From: an uncultured Eubacteriales bacterium
Lineage (GTDB): Bacteria; Bacillota; Clostridia; Oscillospirales; Acutalibacteraceae
DNA: 64,000 nucleotides
Assembly: GCA_934695425.1 (NCBI GenBank)
Contig: CAKUVH010000002.1
Span: forward strand, 124,001 to 188,000
Direction: 5' to 3'
The position numbers and the translations under genes are program-made. Below the pieces are notes generated by a model. It saw only the letters and a list, made by a program, of their open reading frames with translations, was not told where the DNA came from and did no database searches. Position 1 is the first letter of the stretch. The number at the start of each line of letters is the position of its first letter. This document shows positions 46,395-55,676 of the stretch, piece after piece.

Positions 46395-47032
46395 AAATCA
46401 AAGAATTTTACAAACATTGCCGTAAAACAAACGTCAATTAAAGCCGAAATTAAAAATAATACGAAACTTAACCTGGAATTTTTGATATGAGACTTAAATG
46501 CCGAAAACAATTCCGGGTGATTTTCTTTTGAAAATAAAGATTTTGCAAATTTAGATGAAAATTTAAAAGCCTGTGAAGAGAATAAAAGTAAACCTATTGA
46601 AGAAACAAAAATTCCCGGTAACATTATCAGTAGGTAAAAAGCAATGCCTTTTAATCCGTAAATCAAATATAAATAACCGGCGCATAAACCCAGTGCAAGT
46701 CCACGAAAAAGTACAGTAAACGGAATTAAAAGCGGTCCCCAAAACGAAAGCGCAAAAAATTCCAGTATAAAAGTTAAAATTAACATCTGCGAACTCGAAG
46801 ATGCAAAAATTCCCAAAAATGACTCAAAAATTTTTTCTTTAAAACTGTTTATAAATACAAAATCTATTTTATGTATGTATTCCATGTTGATGTACCCTGT
46901 AGATAATGACCCTAACATCATCCCGATGATGAGCATAGTTGACATTAAAATTAATACCCTGTTGTTTTTGCCGGTTTCCAGAATTTCGTATTTTTTTAAA
47001 GTTGATGTGAATTTAGAAATTATTTTCTGCAT
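46391..47032 (-). CDS. spoIIM: stage II sporulation protein M-like membrane protein
   Basis: 213 residues with about five membrane segments. LIIGMMLGSLSTGYI, the long central FRGLALGLCAGYLYLIYGLKG and the LPGIFVSSIGLLLFSSQAF region match SpoIIM, part of the SpoIIDMP complex that drives membrane migration during engulfment of the forespore. GGAGCAATTAT precedes the ATG. It fits with spo0A and spoIVB nearby. Confidence 0.85.
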   Translation of the reverse strand: MQKIISKFTSTLKKYEILETGKNNRVLILMSTMLIIGMMLGSLSTGYINMEYIHKIDFVFINSFKEKIFESFLGIFASSSSQMLILTFILEFFALSFWGPLLIPFTVLFRGLALGLCAGYLYLIYGLKGIAFYLLIMLPGIFVSSIGLLLFSSQAFKFSSKFAKSLFSKENHPELFSAFKSHIKNSRLSFVLFLISALIDVCFTAMFVKFFDF

Positions 47033-47118
47033 ATAATTGCTCCTTTGTTTGTTACTTCTTTTTTTGATACTAATTATTATGCAGACAAATTAATTTCTAT
47101 GAGAAATTTTTAATAAAA

Positions 47119-47150
47119 ATAAGCTTCTCCCTAAAAGAGAAGCTTGTTTT
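47119..47150. terminator. terminator hairpin
   Basis: AAGCTTCTC, loop CCTAAAA, GAGAAGCTT, with T runs both ways, right after the stop of the 251-residue gene. Confidence 0.88.
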
Positions 47151-47906
47151 TTATTGCTGTGCCGCCAATGCTTTGGATAAAAGTGAATTTTTCTTCTTTG
47201 GTTTTTCCGGTTTGACTTTCTTACCTTTATATTTTTTTGCGGCTTCCCAAGACTTTTGTAATTCATCACTTAGACATTGTTTTAGCTTATTTCCGTTTTC
47301 TTCTGAAAGCCCATTCAAAATTACCATGGTTATTATACTTTTTACGCTTAGTCCCGAATTTTGATATAACTCACTTAATGTTTTTCCGAATTTATTTATT
47401 TTAGAAGTGTTTTTTTCTGAATTTATAAAATTACTTATTTGCGGCAAAATAAATTCCCTTGAAAATTTTACCGCTCTAAAGTCTTCGTATTGTTCCTTTT
47501 CTTGTTTGATCGGTTCTTTCAGCTCAGGGAAAAATGTTGCCATACGGTTTGCAAAAAATAACCCTGTGATATTACTATCGTTTTCGTCCGATTTCTTTTT
47601 TGCCTGTCGGACAAGAACTTTTTCTTTTCCGACCATAGAAGTTATAAAATCATCTATTACCAATTTTATATCTTTTTGGGAAAAACTTTCATCCAATAGC
47701 CAGGTAGAAATTATTTTTGAAGAATTCTCATCTTTAAATGAAGATAAAGCAATTTGCTTAGAGCTGTTGTCATATTTTATTTCATAAGAAATAACATCAT
47801 TTGAAAGCATCAAACAATTTTCTTTTTTATTCTTTACAGAAAAACTTTTTATTTTTTCATTTTGACAAATTGTATCGCAGATAACACTAAAATAATTTTT
47901 TTCCAA
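47151..47906 (-). CDS. hypothetical cytosolic protein, 251 residues
   Basis: No signal peptide or membrane segment. The first 90 residues read like a small alpha/beta domain (CLMLSNDVISYEIKYDNSSK), followed by a charged KKKSDENDS linker and a helical part. A basic tail (KKYKGKKVKPEKPKKKNSLL) could bind nucleic acid. TTG start behind AGGAG. The family is not recognised, though gene position next to spo genes suggests a lineage-conserved housekeeping protein. Confidence 0.55.
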   Translation of the reverse strand: MEKNYFSVICDTICQNEKIKSFSVKNKKENCLMLSNDVISYEIKYDNSSKQIALSSFKDENSSKIISTWLLDESFSQKDIKLVIDDFITSMVGKEKVLVRQAKKKSDENDSNITGLFFANRMATFFPELKEPIKQEKEQYEDFRAVKFSREFILPQISNFINSEKNTSKINKFGKTLSELYQNSGLSVKSIITMVILNGLSEENGNKLKQCLSDELQKSWEAAKKYKGKKVKPEKPKKKNSLLSKALAAQQ

Positions 47907-48150
47907 GGTAAGTTCACTCCTGTTTTTTTAAATGTAAAAATATCTTATAAATTAATTCTATCATATATATTTTTTAAAACAACTAAAAAAAATTATAAGT
48001 CAAATATCCATTATTTTCTTTTGTGTATTCTTATCAAAATGCAAATAATAATTCTGTCTACAATTTTATACATTAAATTCCTGATTTTTACAAAATTTAT
48101 TTTTTTGATATTTTCAAATTAATTATTCGACTTAAATAGAAGGGGGAATT

Positions 48151-49353
48151 ATGGTGAAAAAACTTTTTCAAAGGTGCGCGGTTGTAATGTCAGTATTAAG
48201 TTTATTGTTTTTTTCAGGAATGTTATATGCCGAGATAACTCTTCCCGACAAATATAATGTTTGTGATTCCCAAAAAGATGAGTTCAGTATGTTCCCTTTC
48301 TGCGTAAAGAAAAATCACTTTAATAAGTGCAATTTTTGCATTAAATTGCTGGATATATTTCCGGTAAAAGATGTAGCAGTAAATGTTATTCCCAAGCGCA
48401 GCGTGGTGCCTTGCGGTATTCCTTTTGGTGTCAAAATTTTCAGTAACGGAATTATGATAACCGGCCTTTCGCAGGTAATTACTGACGATTCCACAAGTTT
48501 CCCGGCAAAATCCGCGGGTCTGAAAAAAGGTGACATAATAATGCGCATAAATGGAAAGGAAGTCACAAATAATGAAGATTTGGAAAAACAAATAAAAGAA
48601 TCTGGCGGAAAAACTCTTACTCTTTCGGTGCTTCGTGATGAAATGGAATTCGATGTTCCGATACGCCCTGAATTGTCATTTTGCGATAGCGAATACAAAC
48701 TGGGAATATGGGTCAGAGATAGCTCTGTTGGCATAGGTACGCTTACTTTTTACGATAAAGAAAATAAAATGTTTGCCGGCCTTGGGCACGGTATTTGTGA
48801 TGTTGATACAGGAAATATAGTGCCGGTAAAGAAAGGCGAAATAGTGGACGCCGCTATTACTGATATTTCCAAAAGCTCCAAAGGTCGGGCAGGAGAGCTT
48901 AAAGGATGCTTTACAGATAATGAATCTTGCGGGGAAATTTATTCTAATAGCGACACCGGTATTTATGGAAAAGCATACAAACTTCCGGAATATTTTGAAG
49001 AATTGGAAGTAGCTTTTAAACAAGACGTAAAAAGAGGTTCGGCTTATATCATATGTACTATAGAAGGCGATAAACCGGTGATTTGCGAAGCTAATATAGA
49101 TTCGGTAAATTATAATGTAAATTCTCCTACCAAAAATATAAGGATTTCCATAACCGATAAAGAGCTTTTGAAAAAAACAGGGGGAATAGTCCAGGGAATG
49201 AGTGGCAGCCCTATAATACAAAACGGCAAGCTGGTGGGCGCTGTGACCCATGTTTTGGTCAATAATCCCACCAAAGGATACGGCATTTTCGCCGAAACTA
49301 TGCTGACAAATTGTAACAATCTTTTTGAATCCCAACACAAAAACGCTTCTTGA
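48151..49353 (+). CDS. spoIVB: SpoIVB serine peptidase
   Basis: 400 residues. N-terminal membrane anchor/signal (about 8-28), a PDZ domain (about 110-175, with GLKKGDIIMRINGKEV), then the S55 peptidase domain with GLGHGICDVDTG (catalytic His) and QGMSGSPIIQNGKLVGAVTHV (catalytic Ser). In sporulation it is secreted from the forespore to trigger pro-sigma-K processing. AAGGGGG precedes the ATG. spo0A follows 118 bases downstream, the classic Firmicute order. Confidence 0.95.
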   Translation: MVKKLFQRCAVVMSVLSLLFFSGMLYAEITLPDKYNVCDSQKDEFSMFPFCVKKNHFNKCNFCIKLLDIFPVKDVAVNVIPKRSVVPCGIPFGVKIFSNGIMITGLSQVITDDSTSFPAKSAGLKKGDIIMRINGKEVTNNEDLEKQIKESGGKTLTLSVLRDEMEFDVPIRPELSFCDSEYKLGIWVRDSSVGIGTLTFYDKENKMFAGLGHGICDVDTGNIVPVKKGEIVDAAITDISKSSKGRAGELKGCFTDNESCGEIYSNSDTGIYGKAYKLPEYFEELEVAFKQDVKRGSAYIICTIEGDKPVICEANIDSVNYNVNSPTKNIRISITDKELLKKTGGIVQGMSGSPIIQNGKLVGAVTHVLVNNPTKGYGIFAETMLTNCNNLFESQHKNAS

Positions 49354-49407
49354 AAATTACCATAATTTGACATATCTTACGAATATTATCTAATCCTTGG
49401 AAAACTA

Positions 49408-49459
49408 TTGACATATTTGGTAAATTATGTAAATATAGATATCATAAACTATATTTACA
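49408..49459 (+). promoter_or_regulatory. spo0A promoter with overlapping inverted repeat
   Basis: TTGACA (49408-49413) is followed after 16 bases by TAAATA (49430-49435). An exact 11-base inverted repeat, TGTAAATATAG (49428-49438) and CTATATTTACA (49449-49459), spans the -10 and runs into the AGGAGG ribosome binding site. It could be an operator or an mRNA hairpin that hides the ribosome binding site. Confidence 0.6.
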
Positions 49460-49471
49460 GGAGGAAAATTT

Positions 49472-50263
49472 ATGCAAAATCGGTTAAAAATTCTTATTTC
49501 AGAGGACTGCGCAGAGTTTGATAGGGAAGCACTGGACATGTTTAAACATTATTCTATGGATTTGTCATTTTTGCCCAAAGATGGATTTAAAGTTATCGAA
49601 ATAATCGAAAATTCTTGCCCGGATGTAGTCATTATGGACTTATTTATGCCTCGCATAGATGCCATAGGAATTATAAGCACAATAAAGAAAAATCATCACG
49701 TAGATATGCCTATGTTTATTGTGGTTTCAAATTTTGGACGTCCTACTCTCGAAAGAGAAGTTTTGTCCGCCGGCGCTTCTTATTTTATGATTAAGCCAAT
49801 TAATTATTCCGATATTATAGAAAAGATTCTTCAAGAGAATTACAAAAATACACTTTCTAAAGATAAATTTTCTTTCCGCGACGTATCATCGTTGGGCATA
49901 GATGAGTCGAATATGGAAGTCAGAATTACGGAAATTCTACATCAAATCGGTGTTCCCGCGCATATAAAAGGCTATCATTATTTAAGAAATTCCATCATGA
50001 TGTCTATAGAAAATCCTGGAATTATAAATTCCGTAACAAAGAGATTATATCCGGCAGTAGCCGAAAATTTCGAAACCACTCCTTCAAGAGTCGAAAGAGC
50101 AATTCGTCATGCCATTGAAGTAGCATGGGATAGAGGCGACGTTGATATTCTGAACTCTTATTTTGGCTATACAATTCATAATTCTCGTGGCAAGCCTACC
50201 AATTCTGAATTTATAGCTATGATAAGCGATAAATTGCGCCTAAGTTTAAGGTCTGCAAGTTAA
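49472..50263 (+). CDS. spo0A: sporulation master regulator Spo0A
   Basis: 263 residues. Receiver domain with phosphoacceptor Asp in [13 protein letters not shown] and conserved Thr/Ser-Lys region (VVSNFG, MIKPINY). The DNA-binding effector domain has [14 protein letters not shown] and [20 protein letters not shown], the hallmark Spo0A recognition helix. It activates early sporulation genes after phosphorelay. Preceded by spoIVB and a strong AGGAGG. A weak terminator hairpin follows at 50279-50305. Confidence 0.97.
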   Translation: MQNRLKILISEDCAEFDREALDMFKHYSMDLSFLPKDGFKVIEIIENSCPDVVIMDLFMPRIDAIGIISTIKKNHHVDMPMFIVVSNFGRPTLEREVLSAGASYFMIKPINYSDIIEKILQENYKNTLSKDKFSFRDVSSLGIDESNMEVRITEILHQIGVPAHIKGYHYLRNSIMMSIENPGIINSVTKRLYPAVAENFETTPSRVERAIRHAIEVAWDRGDVDILNSYFGYTIHNSRGKPTNSEFIAMISDKLRLSLRSAS

Positions 50264-50278
50264 AATGTGTTTTTTAAG

Positions 50279-50305
50279 CTGTTACAATATATGTAGCAGT
50301 TTTTT
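50279..50305 (+). terminator. terminator of spo0A
   Basis: CTGTTAC, loop, GTAGCAG, then six T. Confidence 0.65.
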
Positions 50306-50391
50306 GTTATATTTTAAAAATGTATTTTCGCATATTACCACATACGCTCTGCATATAAATAGGCATAGAATATAAACTGGAGGGTGTAAAA

Positions 50392-51342
50392 ATGGTAGAA
50401 TTCTATCCCGAAGGACGATTAATAGATAATTTTGAAAATAAAAATTCATTAATGTGTCTTTCTAGTCTTGTGGAGGCTTATAATAATAAAAAAATACTCG
50501 AATCAAAAGCGATAATGTGTGACAAGGACCACAATCTTATAGTTGATTTGGGGTGCATGAAAGGAATAATTCCACGTGATGAAGGGGCCTTAGGAATAAA
50601 AGAGGGACTCGTAAGAGATATCGCGGTAATTTCTAAGGTTAATCGTCCTGTGTGCTTTATAATTACGGGCTTTCAAAAAAATGAATATGGCAAAGAATTT
50701 GCGATATTATCTCGTAGAAAAGCTCAGGAAATTTGTATGCAAAAATACATTCTTAACTTGTCTCCCGGGGATATTATTCCGGCAAGAATTACTCACATGG
50801 AAAATTTCGGAGCATTTGCGGATATAGGTTGCGGAATAGTTTCGTTTTTGCCGATTGATACTATATCCGTTTCTAGAATTTCTCATCCCCGAGAGAGATT
50901 TTATATAGGAATGGACATAAATGTAATCGTTAAATATTTAGAGGGCGATAGAGTTCATTTAACGCATAAGGAACTTCTTGGAACATGGGAAGAAAATGCA
51001 GAACTTTTTGCGATAGGAGAAACAGTAAGAGGAATAATAAGGTCGGTGGAAGATTACGGAGTTTTTGTGGAATTAACTCCGAATCTGGCAGGGTTGGCAG
51101 AGCCCAGAGAGACTGTATCCGAGGGTCAAGAGGCGAGTGTTTATATAAAAAATATCGTTCCGGATAAAATGAAAATCAAATTGGTTATAATAGATACTTT
51201 TGAACAGATAAAATCTAAACCTACGATAAATTATTTCTATAAAGAAAATCACATTGATAAATTTGTATACTCTCCGGCCACCAGCAATAGGCTGATAGAA
51301 AGTGATTTTACTCAAAAAATTCCGCTATGTAACCGAGCTTAA
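50392..51342 (+). CDS. S1-domain RNA-binding protein
   Basis: 316 residues with two clear S1 OB-fold repeats (about 120-195, GDIIPARITHMENFGAFADI; about 205-270, GETVRGIIRSVEDYGVFVEL) and a degenerate first one (AIMCDKDHNLIVDLGCMKG). Such proteins resemble short forms of ribosomal protein S1 and bind mRNA or rRNA. GGAGGGTG precedes the ATG. Single gene ending at a strong bidirectional terminator. Confidence 0.8.
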   Translation: MVEFYPEGRLIDNFENKNSLMCLSSLVEAYNNKKILESKAIMCDKDHNLIVDLGCMKGIIPRDEGALGIKEGLVRDIAVISKVNRPVCFIITGFQKNEYGKEFAILSRRKAQEICMQKYILNLSPGDIIPARITHMENFGAFADIGCGIVSFLPIDTISVSRISHPRERFYIGMDINVIVKYLEGDRVHLTHKELLGTWEENAELFAIGETVRGIIRSVEDYGVFVELTPNLAGLAEPRETVSEGQEASVYIKNIVPDKMKIKLVIIDTFEQIKSKPTINYFYKENHIDKFVYSPATSNRLIESDFTQKIPLCNRA

Positions 51343-51352
51343 ATTATCTAAC

Positions 51353-51394
51353 AAAAAACTGACTACCACACTTATCAGATAGGTAGTCAGTTTT
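51353..51394. terminator. bidirectional terminator
   Basis: AAAAACTGACTACC and GGTAGTCAGTTTTT form a 14-base perfect stem between the S1 gene and the end of the dlt operon. Confidence 0.92.
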
Positions 51395-51411
51395 TGAATA
51401 TTTTTAATAAA

Positions 51412-51558
51412 TTAAAAATTATTGTATACGAAAGTGACTGTATCGGCTTGGCTTTCGAGTTCTGCCCATAGGATCATGATTTCAATGATCGTAAGTACTA
51501 AAACTTTAAAAGCATAACTTTTGATTATTTTACGAAAAGCGTTTTGTAATCTTTTCAT
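51412..51558 (-). CDS. dltX: DltX-like small membrane peptide
   Basis: A 48-residue ORF starting inside the end of dltD (29-base overlap, different frame) with an AAAGGGTGG ribosome binding site upstream. It has a basic start (MKRLQNAFRKIIKSY), one membrane helix (AFKVLVLTIIEIMILWAEL) and a C-terminal FVYNNF. DltX peptides are about 50 residues, single-span and end in a conserved F-I/V-Y-N-x-F motif needed for D-alanylation. Usually dltX lies upstream of dltA; here it is last in the operon. Too short for routine gene calling. Confidence 0.75.
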   Translation of the reverse strand: MKRLQNAFRKIIKSYAFKVLVLTIIEIMILWAELESQADTVTFVYNNF

Positions 51559-52714
51559 TTATGTACAACCACCCTTTCGGACTCAAATGTATCATATCTT
51601 TGAAGAAAAAAGGTTCGTACTCAGAGTTTCGAAGATCCAGATAATCAAATCCGAATTTTTTAATCTGTTTGCATATTTTATCATACAAAGAAAATCTTTT
51701 TTCTTGATTTATTTCGGTGATGTCGTAAAAGTATCCGTTCGCAGGCACCAGTACAATAAATGGCTTTATTTTTAAATTTTCGAATACTTCCAATATAAGC
51801 TCAAAGTCTTTGAATTCAGGCGAAGTAAGCACTTGGGTTTCTTTATATATTCCCTTTAAATTTTCTGTGGTTCCTCCCAATGAGTCAAAATAATATTCAT
51901 CACTTATCTTCAAATCGTTACCATTATAATATTTTTTGCCCATTTCTTCAACTTCATTTTTTTCTTTTTGCCAGTCAATGTGTTTTATTTCAGATATAGA
52001 ATCATTATCTAAATTTTTAATTGCTCGGCATGCAGTATGCTTGTCTTTTAACTCCAAAACTTTTTCGTACAGGCAAAAATACGGTTTAAATAAATAGGAA
52101 ATCGTGTTGGAGAAAAAGTTCTTGTTTGAATGTAAATAAGAATATAAAAATTCAGGGTTAAAAGAAATTTCTTTTTTAAGAAGCTCAGAATTTCTTTCGC
52201 AAACTCTATTTTTTACGTCGTCACTTATATTGCCGTTTGACATAAATTTATAAAACTGAAGTTTTGAAAAATTATATCTATACGCCGCCTTGTCTATTTC
52301 TTCTCCTAAAAACCATTGCGGCGAAACCATAAGTACAATTTTTCTATCGCTTAAATCAGTGTCTATTGCTCCGAGTTTTATAGCATGGAGCAAACTCTGA
52401 GTGCCGGCTTCTCCTATTAAGCATATATCATATGGCGCTTTATCGTTCGGAAACATGTTCGCAGCACTTTGCGGAGAATCCGTGTTGTTTAGTTCCGATG
52501 AACCCAGAATTAAAATGTCATTTTTAGAACTTGCCTTATTTAGAATTTTAACTCCTTTATTTTTTTCGTTTATCCCATAAGCTTTTTCTATGAAATCGTT
52601 GTAGTTTTTCTCAAAATAATTATCGAGATATCTTGAATAACTTTTTGCCGCAAAAAACACAATGCATATCGGTATAAAGATTATTCCCAAAATTTTTAGT
52701 GTTTTGTTAAACAT
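51530..52714 (-). CDS. dltD: D-alanylation protein DltD
   Basis: 394 residues with an N-terminal membrane anchor (about 8-28) and an SGNH-like domain. ILGSSELNNTDSPQSA carries the catalytic Ser, and HLSPKGWLYINEKI the Asp/His end. It takes part in moving D-Ala onto teichoic acids on the outer face. ATG overlaps the dltC stop by 8 bases, showing coupling. Confidence 0.93.
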   Translation of the reverse strand: MFNKTLKILGIIFIPICIVFFAAKSYSRYLDNYFEKNYNDFIEKAYGINEKNKGVKILNKASSKNDILILGSSELNNTDSPQSAANMFPNDKAPYDICLIGEAGTQSLLHAIKLGAIDTDLSDRKIVLMVSPQWFLGEEIDKAAYRYNFSKLQFYKFMSNGNISDDVKNRVCERNSELLKKEISFNPEFLYSYLHSNKNFFSNTISYLFKPYFCLYEKVLELKDKHTACRAIKNLDNDSISEIKHIDWQKEKNEVEEMGKKYYNGNDLKISDEYYFDSLGGTTENLKGIYKETQVLTSPEFKDFELILEVFENLKIKPFIVLVPANGYFYDITEINQEKRFSLYDKICKQIKKFGFDYLDLRNSEYEPFFFKDMIHLSPKGWLYINEKITKRFS

Positions 52715-52952
52715 TAGAGCACCTTTTTTCCAAAAAATTTATAAAATTATTTACGGTGGTTATGTCATTTTTTTCAAAATCTGTAGGCTGAAGTTTTACT
52801 CCGAGCTTTTCTTCAAGTGACAAAATTATATTTATTGTGGACAAAGAGTCTATTAGTCCCGCGTCGAATAAATCCAAATCCAAATCTTCTTTAATTTCAT
52901 CAGTTTCGCAAATTTCTTCCATTATTTCCAGTCCTAAATCTTCAAAATTCAT
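52707..52952 (-). CDS. dltC: D-alanyl carrier protein DltC
   Basis: 81-residue acyl-carrier-like protein. FDAGLIDSLSTINIIL contains the Ser that takes 4'-phosphopantetheine, to which DltA loads D-Ala. Acidic helical bundle. Behind AAAAGGAGATTTGTT. Coupled to dltD. Confidence 0.94.
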   Translation of the reverse strand: MNFEDLGLEIMEEICETDEIKEDLDLDLFDAGLIDSLSTINIILSLEEKLGVKLQPTDFEKNDITTVNNFINFLEKRCSNV

Positions 52953-52970
52953 AATAACAAATCTCCTTTT

Positions 52971-54128
52971 TTAAAAATTAAATAAATATCCCGAAAATAT
53001 CAACATTCCAAACGCAACCACGTGGAAACATATAATTCTGCTTACTAAATCGTAGTATTTGCTCTTTTTAAAGTTTCGATACGTTTTGGATTTTGTATAT
53101 ATATCGGTCAAAATTAACATCAGACCTTGATACGCCCCGTAGGTTATATAAAATAAATAAAATCCGTGCCACAATCCCATCGTGAGCATAGTGAGCATGT
53201 ATCCGCATCTAACGGCAACTTTCTTGCTTTTTACTTTTTTATTTCTCACCATGTTTAAGACAAATCTGCTAAATAAATAATCTCCAAACCATTTTGATAA
53301 AGAAATATGCCATCTATCCCAAAATTCTTTCATATTGTGAGCAAGGAAAGGCTTATTAAAGTTTTCGGGAGTTTTGATTCCAAGCACATAACTTGTCCCA
53401 ATTGCGAACGCAGAATAACCTGCAAAATCGAAAAACAAATACAGCGTGTATGCGTACATATAAACTATAACATTTAGAAAAGTTTTTTCTGTGGGGGCGT
53501 TAGTTATAAAGTAAATATTTATCAAATTTGCAATAGCAAACTTATAGGTTATCCCTAATAATATTTTTTTGATTCCGACTTCTAAATATTCCTCCAAATA
53601 TTCTTTTCCGGAAATTTTTTTGTCTAAATCTTCTTTAAATCGTTTGTATCTATCGATAGGCCCCGAGCTTATAGCGGGGAAAAATGTTATAAAATACATT
53701 GCTTGCCATATCGAAAACTCTTCTATATGTCCATCGTGAATTTCTATTATCATTTGCCAAATTCTAAAACTCACATAAGAAATTCCTAAAAATCCCAAAA
53801 AATTAAAATCAGAAGTGTACACGCATGCTTTTACCGCCACCACGGGCAGTACAGACAAAGTGAAAATCGTATAGTAAAGATAATTACTTTTATATTTTTT
53901 ATGTAGTAAATAGTAGGTATATATCAAAAGCATTTCAAATGCCATAAAGACCAAAAATTGTAAAGTTTGCATTGATTTAAAACCCATTATCAAACAAAGA
54001 GCAGGAACGGAAATCGCGGTTGCATAGTATTTTATCGGCTTCCCGAGGAGACCTAATATTAAAGCCGGTATAAATAGCGGCAACATAATACAAAGTGAGA
54101 AGAAATCTGAATATTGCGTGATAGACAT
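52971..54128 (-). CDS. dltB: MBOAT acyltransferase DltB
   Basis: 385-residue polytopic membrane protein (about ten segments). FFPAISSGPIDRYKRF, EFWDRWHISLSKWFGDYLF and LTMGLWHGFYLFYITYGAYQ are MBOAT/DltB signatures, the last with the catalytic His. It hands D-Ala from DltC across the membrane to DltX/DltD. ATG overlaps the dltA stop by one base. Confidence 0.95.
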   Translation of the reverse strand: MSITQYSDFFSLCIMLPLFIPALILGLLGKPIKYYATAISVPALCLIMGFKSMQTLQFLVFMAFEMLLIYTYYLLHKKYKSNYLYYTIFTLSVLPVVAVKACVYTSDFNFLGFLGISYVSFRIWQMIIEIHDGHIEEFSIWQAMYFITFFPAISSGPIDRYKRFKEDLDKKISGKEYLEEYLEVGIKKILLGITYKFAIANLINIYFITNAPTEKTFLNVIVYMYAYTLYLFFDFAGYSAFAIGTSYVLGIKTPENFNKPFLAHNMKEFWDRWHISLSKWFGDYLFSRFVLNMVRNKKVKSKKVAVRCGYMLTMLTMGLWHGFYLFYITYGAYQGLMLILTDIYTKSKTYRNFKKSKYYDLVSRIICFHVVAFGMLIFSGYLFNF

Positions 54129-55654
54129 TATAATTCCTCCATCAATTTTTTACGATTAACTTTTCCGTTGTTTGTCATGGGAAGGATATCTTTAAATATT
54201 ATTTTTTTGGGTATCATGTAGGAAGGCAAAAATTTCAATAGGTCTTTTTTTATTTCTGATTGTGCTTTTAGTTTACTGTCTATTTCGAAATTTGGCACGA
54301 TAAATGCCGCTATGTTTTCTACCGTTTCGTTTTTGATGATCGGCAGAACAACAGCATTTTTTATTTTTGAGAGTTTTAAAAGATTGCTTTCTATATCTTC
54401 GAGCTCTATCCTGTAACCATGAAGTTTTATTTGCAGGTCTATCCTTCCGCAGTAAAACAGGTTTCCGTTTTTTATATATCCTTCGTCTCCGGTTTTGTAG
54501 GAACGATAAACCTTACCGTTTATTTCTTTTAATCCAAAAGATTTTTTATTTGCATCCGGTCTGTTAAAATATCCTATGCTTACTGAATCGCCTACAATTA
54601 AAATTTCGCCTTTTTCGCCTTCCGGAAGAATATTTCCTTCTGAATTTATTATAAATACAAATGTGCCGCTTTTTGGCTTACCAATGGGTAATGGATTGAA
54701 TTTTTCAAGAACTTCTTTTGTTACCGTGATTTCCGTTATTGCTACAGTTGATTCCGTGGGGCCGTAAGTGTTTATAATTTTTGACTCCGAGAATCTTTCC
54801 GTGAGTTTTTTAGCGGTTAAATTTGAGAGAGCTTCTCCGCAAAACAAAAATAACTTAATATTTTTGAGTAAAGTTTTATTAAATCCGTCCGAGGCTAAAC
54901 ACATGTTTGCGAAGGACGGCGTAGAAACCCATACTGTAGCTTTGGAGTCCTTCAAGGAATTCAAAAGTAATTCATAATTTGTTTGAACAGATTTATTAAG
55001 GCACCATAATTTGCTCCCTGTGAACAACGAAGTATAAAGGTCCATTACAGAGAGGTCAAACGAAAAAGGCGCTTGATTTATGAATACATTTTCGGAATTT
55101 TCTAAATTTTCTCCTCCAAAACGAGAGGACCATTTCAAAAAATTATCCAAGCAATCAAGAGTTATTTGAACACCTTTAGGTTTTCCGGTGCTTCCGGAAG
55201 TAAATATAATATAAAATGTTTCATCAGGTTTAACGTGGCTGGATTTTTGGATTTTATCTTTCGAGCTTTCTATTATATTTTTTATTTCTTTTAAAGCGAT
55301 AACATTTTTTGCATCAAAATTCAAATTTTCTGTAGACAAAATGACAGGAGATTGCGTTTCTTCAATTATATCCTTTACTCTTTCATCAGGGACCGAAATA
55401 TCAACAGGGCAGTAAGCTCGTCCGGATTTTACACATGCTAAAAAACAGACAATCATATACGGATTCTTATGACCATACACCACGATAGGATTTTTATTGG
55501 ATTTAAGTGAAGTTTCCAAATAATAAGCCAGCCTGTCCGAAAAATCATCTAACTCCTTATAAGTGAGTTTCTTATCTTCGCAGCTGTCGTTGAAAATAGC
55601 TACTGAATCTTTTTTTGAATTTGCAAAAAAATTGATTTTTTCTAATATGTTCAA
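54128..55654 (-). CDS. dltA: D-alanine--D-alanyl carrier protein ligase
   Basis: 508-residue adenylation enzyme. FYIIFTSGSTGKPKGVQITL is the ATP loop; NTYGPTESTVAIT, YKTGDEGYI and the C-terminal NGKVNRKKL Lys complete the ANL family set. It activates D-Ala with ATP and loads it on DltC. TTG start with a weak ribosome binding site, 22 bases after rlmD. Confidence 0.94.
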   Translation of the reverse strand: MNILEKINFFANSKKDSVAIFNDSCEDKKLTYKELDDFSDRLAYYLETSLKSNKNPIVVYGHKNPYMIVCFLACVKSGRAYCPVDISVPDERVKDIIEETQSPVILSTENLNFDAKNVIALKEIKNIIESSKDKIQKSSHVKPDETFYIIFTSGSTGKPKGVQITLDCLDNFLKWSSRFGGENLENSENVFINQAPFSFDLSVMDLYTSLFTGSKLWCLNKSVQTNYELLLNSLKDSKATVWVSTPSFANMCLASDGFNKTLLKNIKLFLFCGEALSNLTAKKLTERFSESKIINTYGPTESTVAITEITVTKEVLEKFNPLPIGKPKSGTFVFIINSEGNILPEGEKGEILIVGDSVSIGYFNRPDANKKSFGLKEINGKVYRSYKTGDEGYIKNGNLFYCGRIDLQIKLHGYRIELEDIESNLLKLSKIKNAVVLPIIKNETVENIAAFIVPNFEIDSKLKAQSEIKKDLLKFLPSYMIPKKIIFKDILPMTNNGKVNRKKLMEEL

Positions 55655-55676
55655 ATTTTTTCAACGCCTTTCTTGG

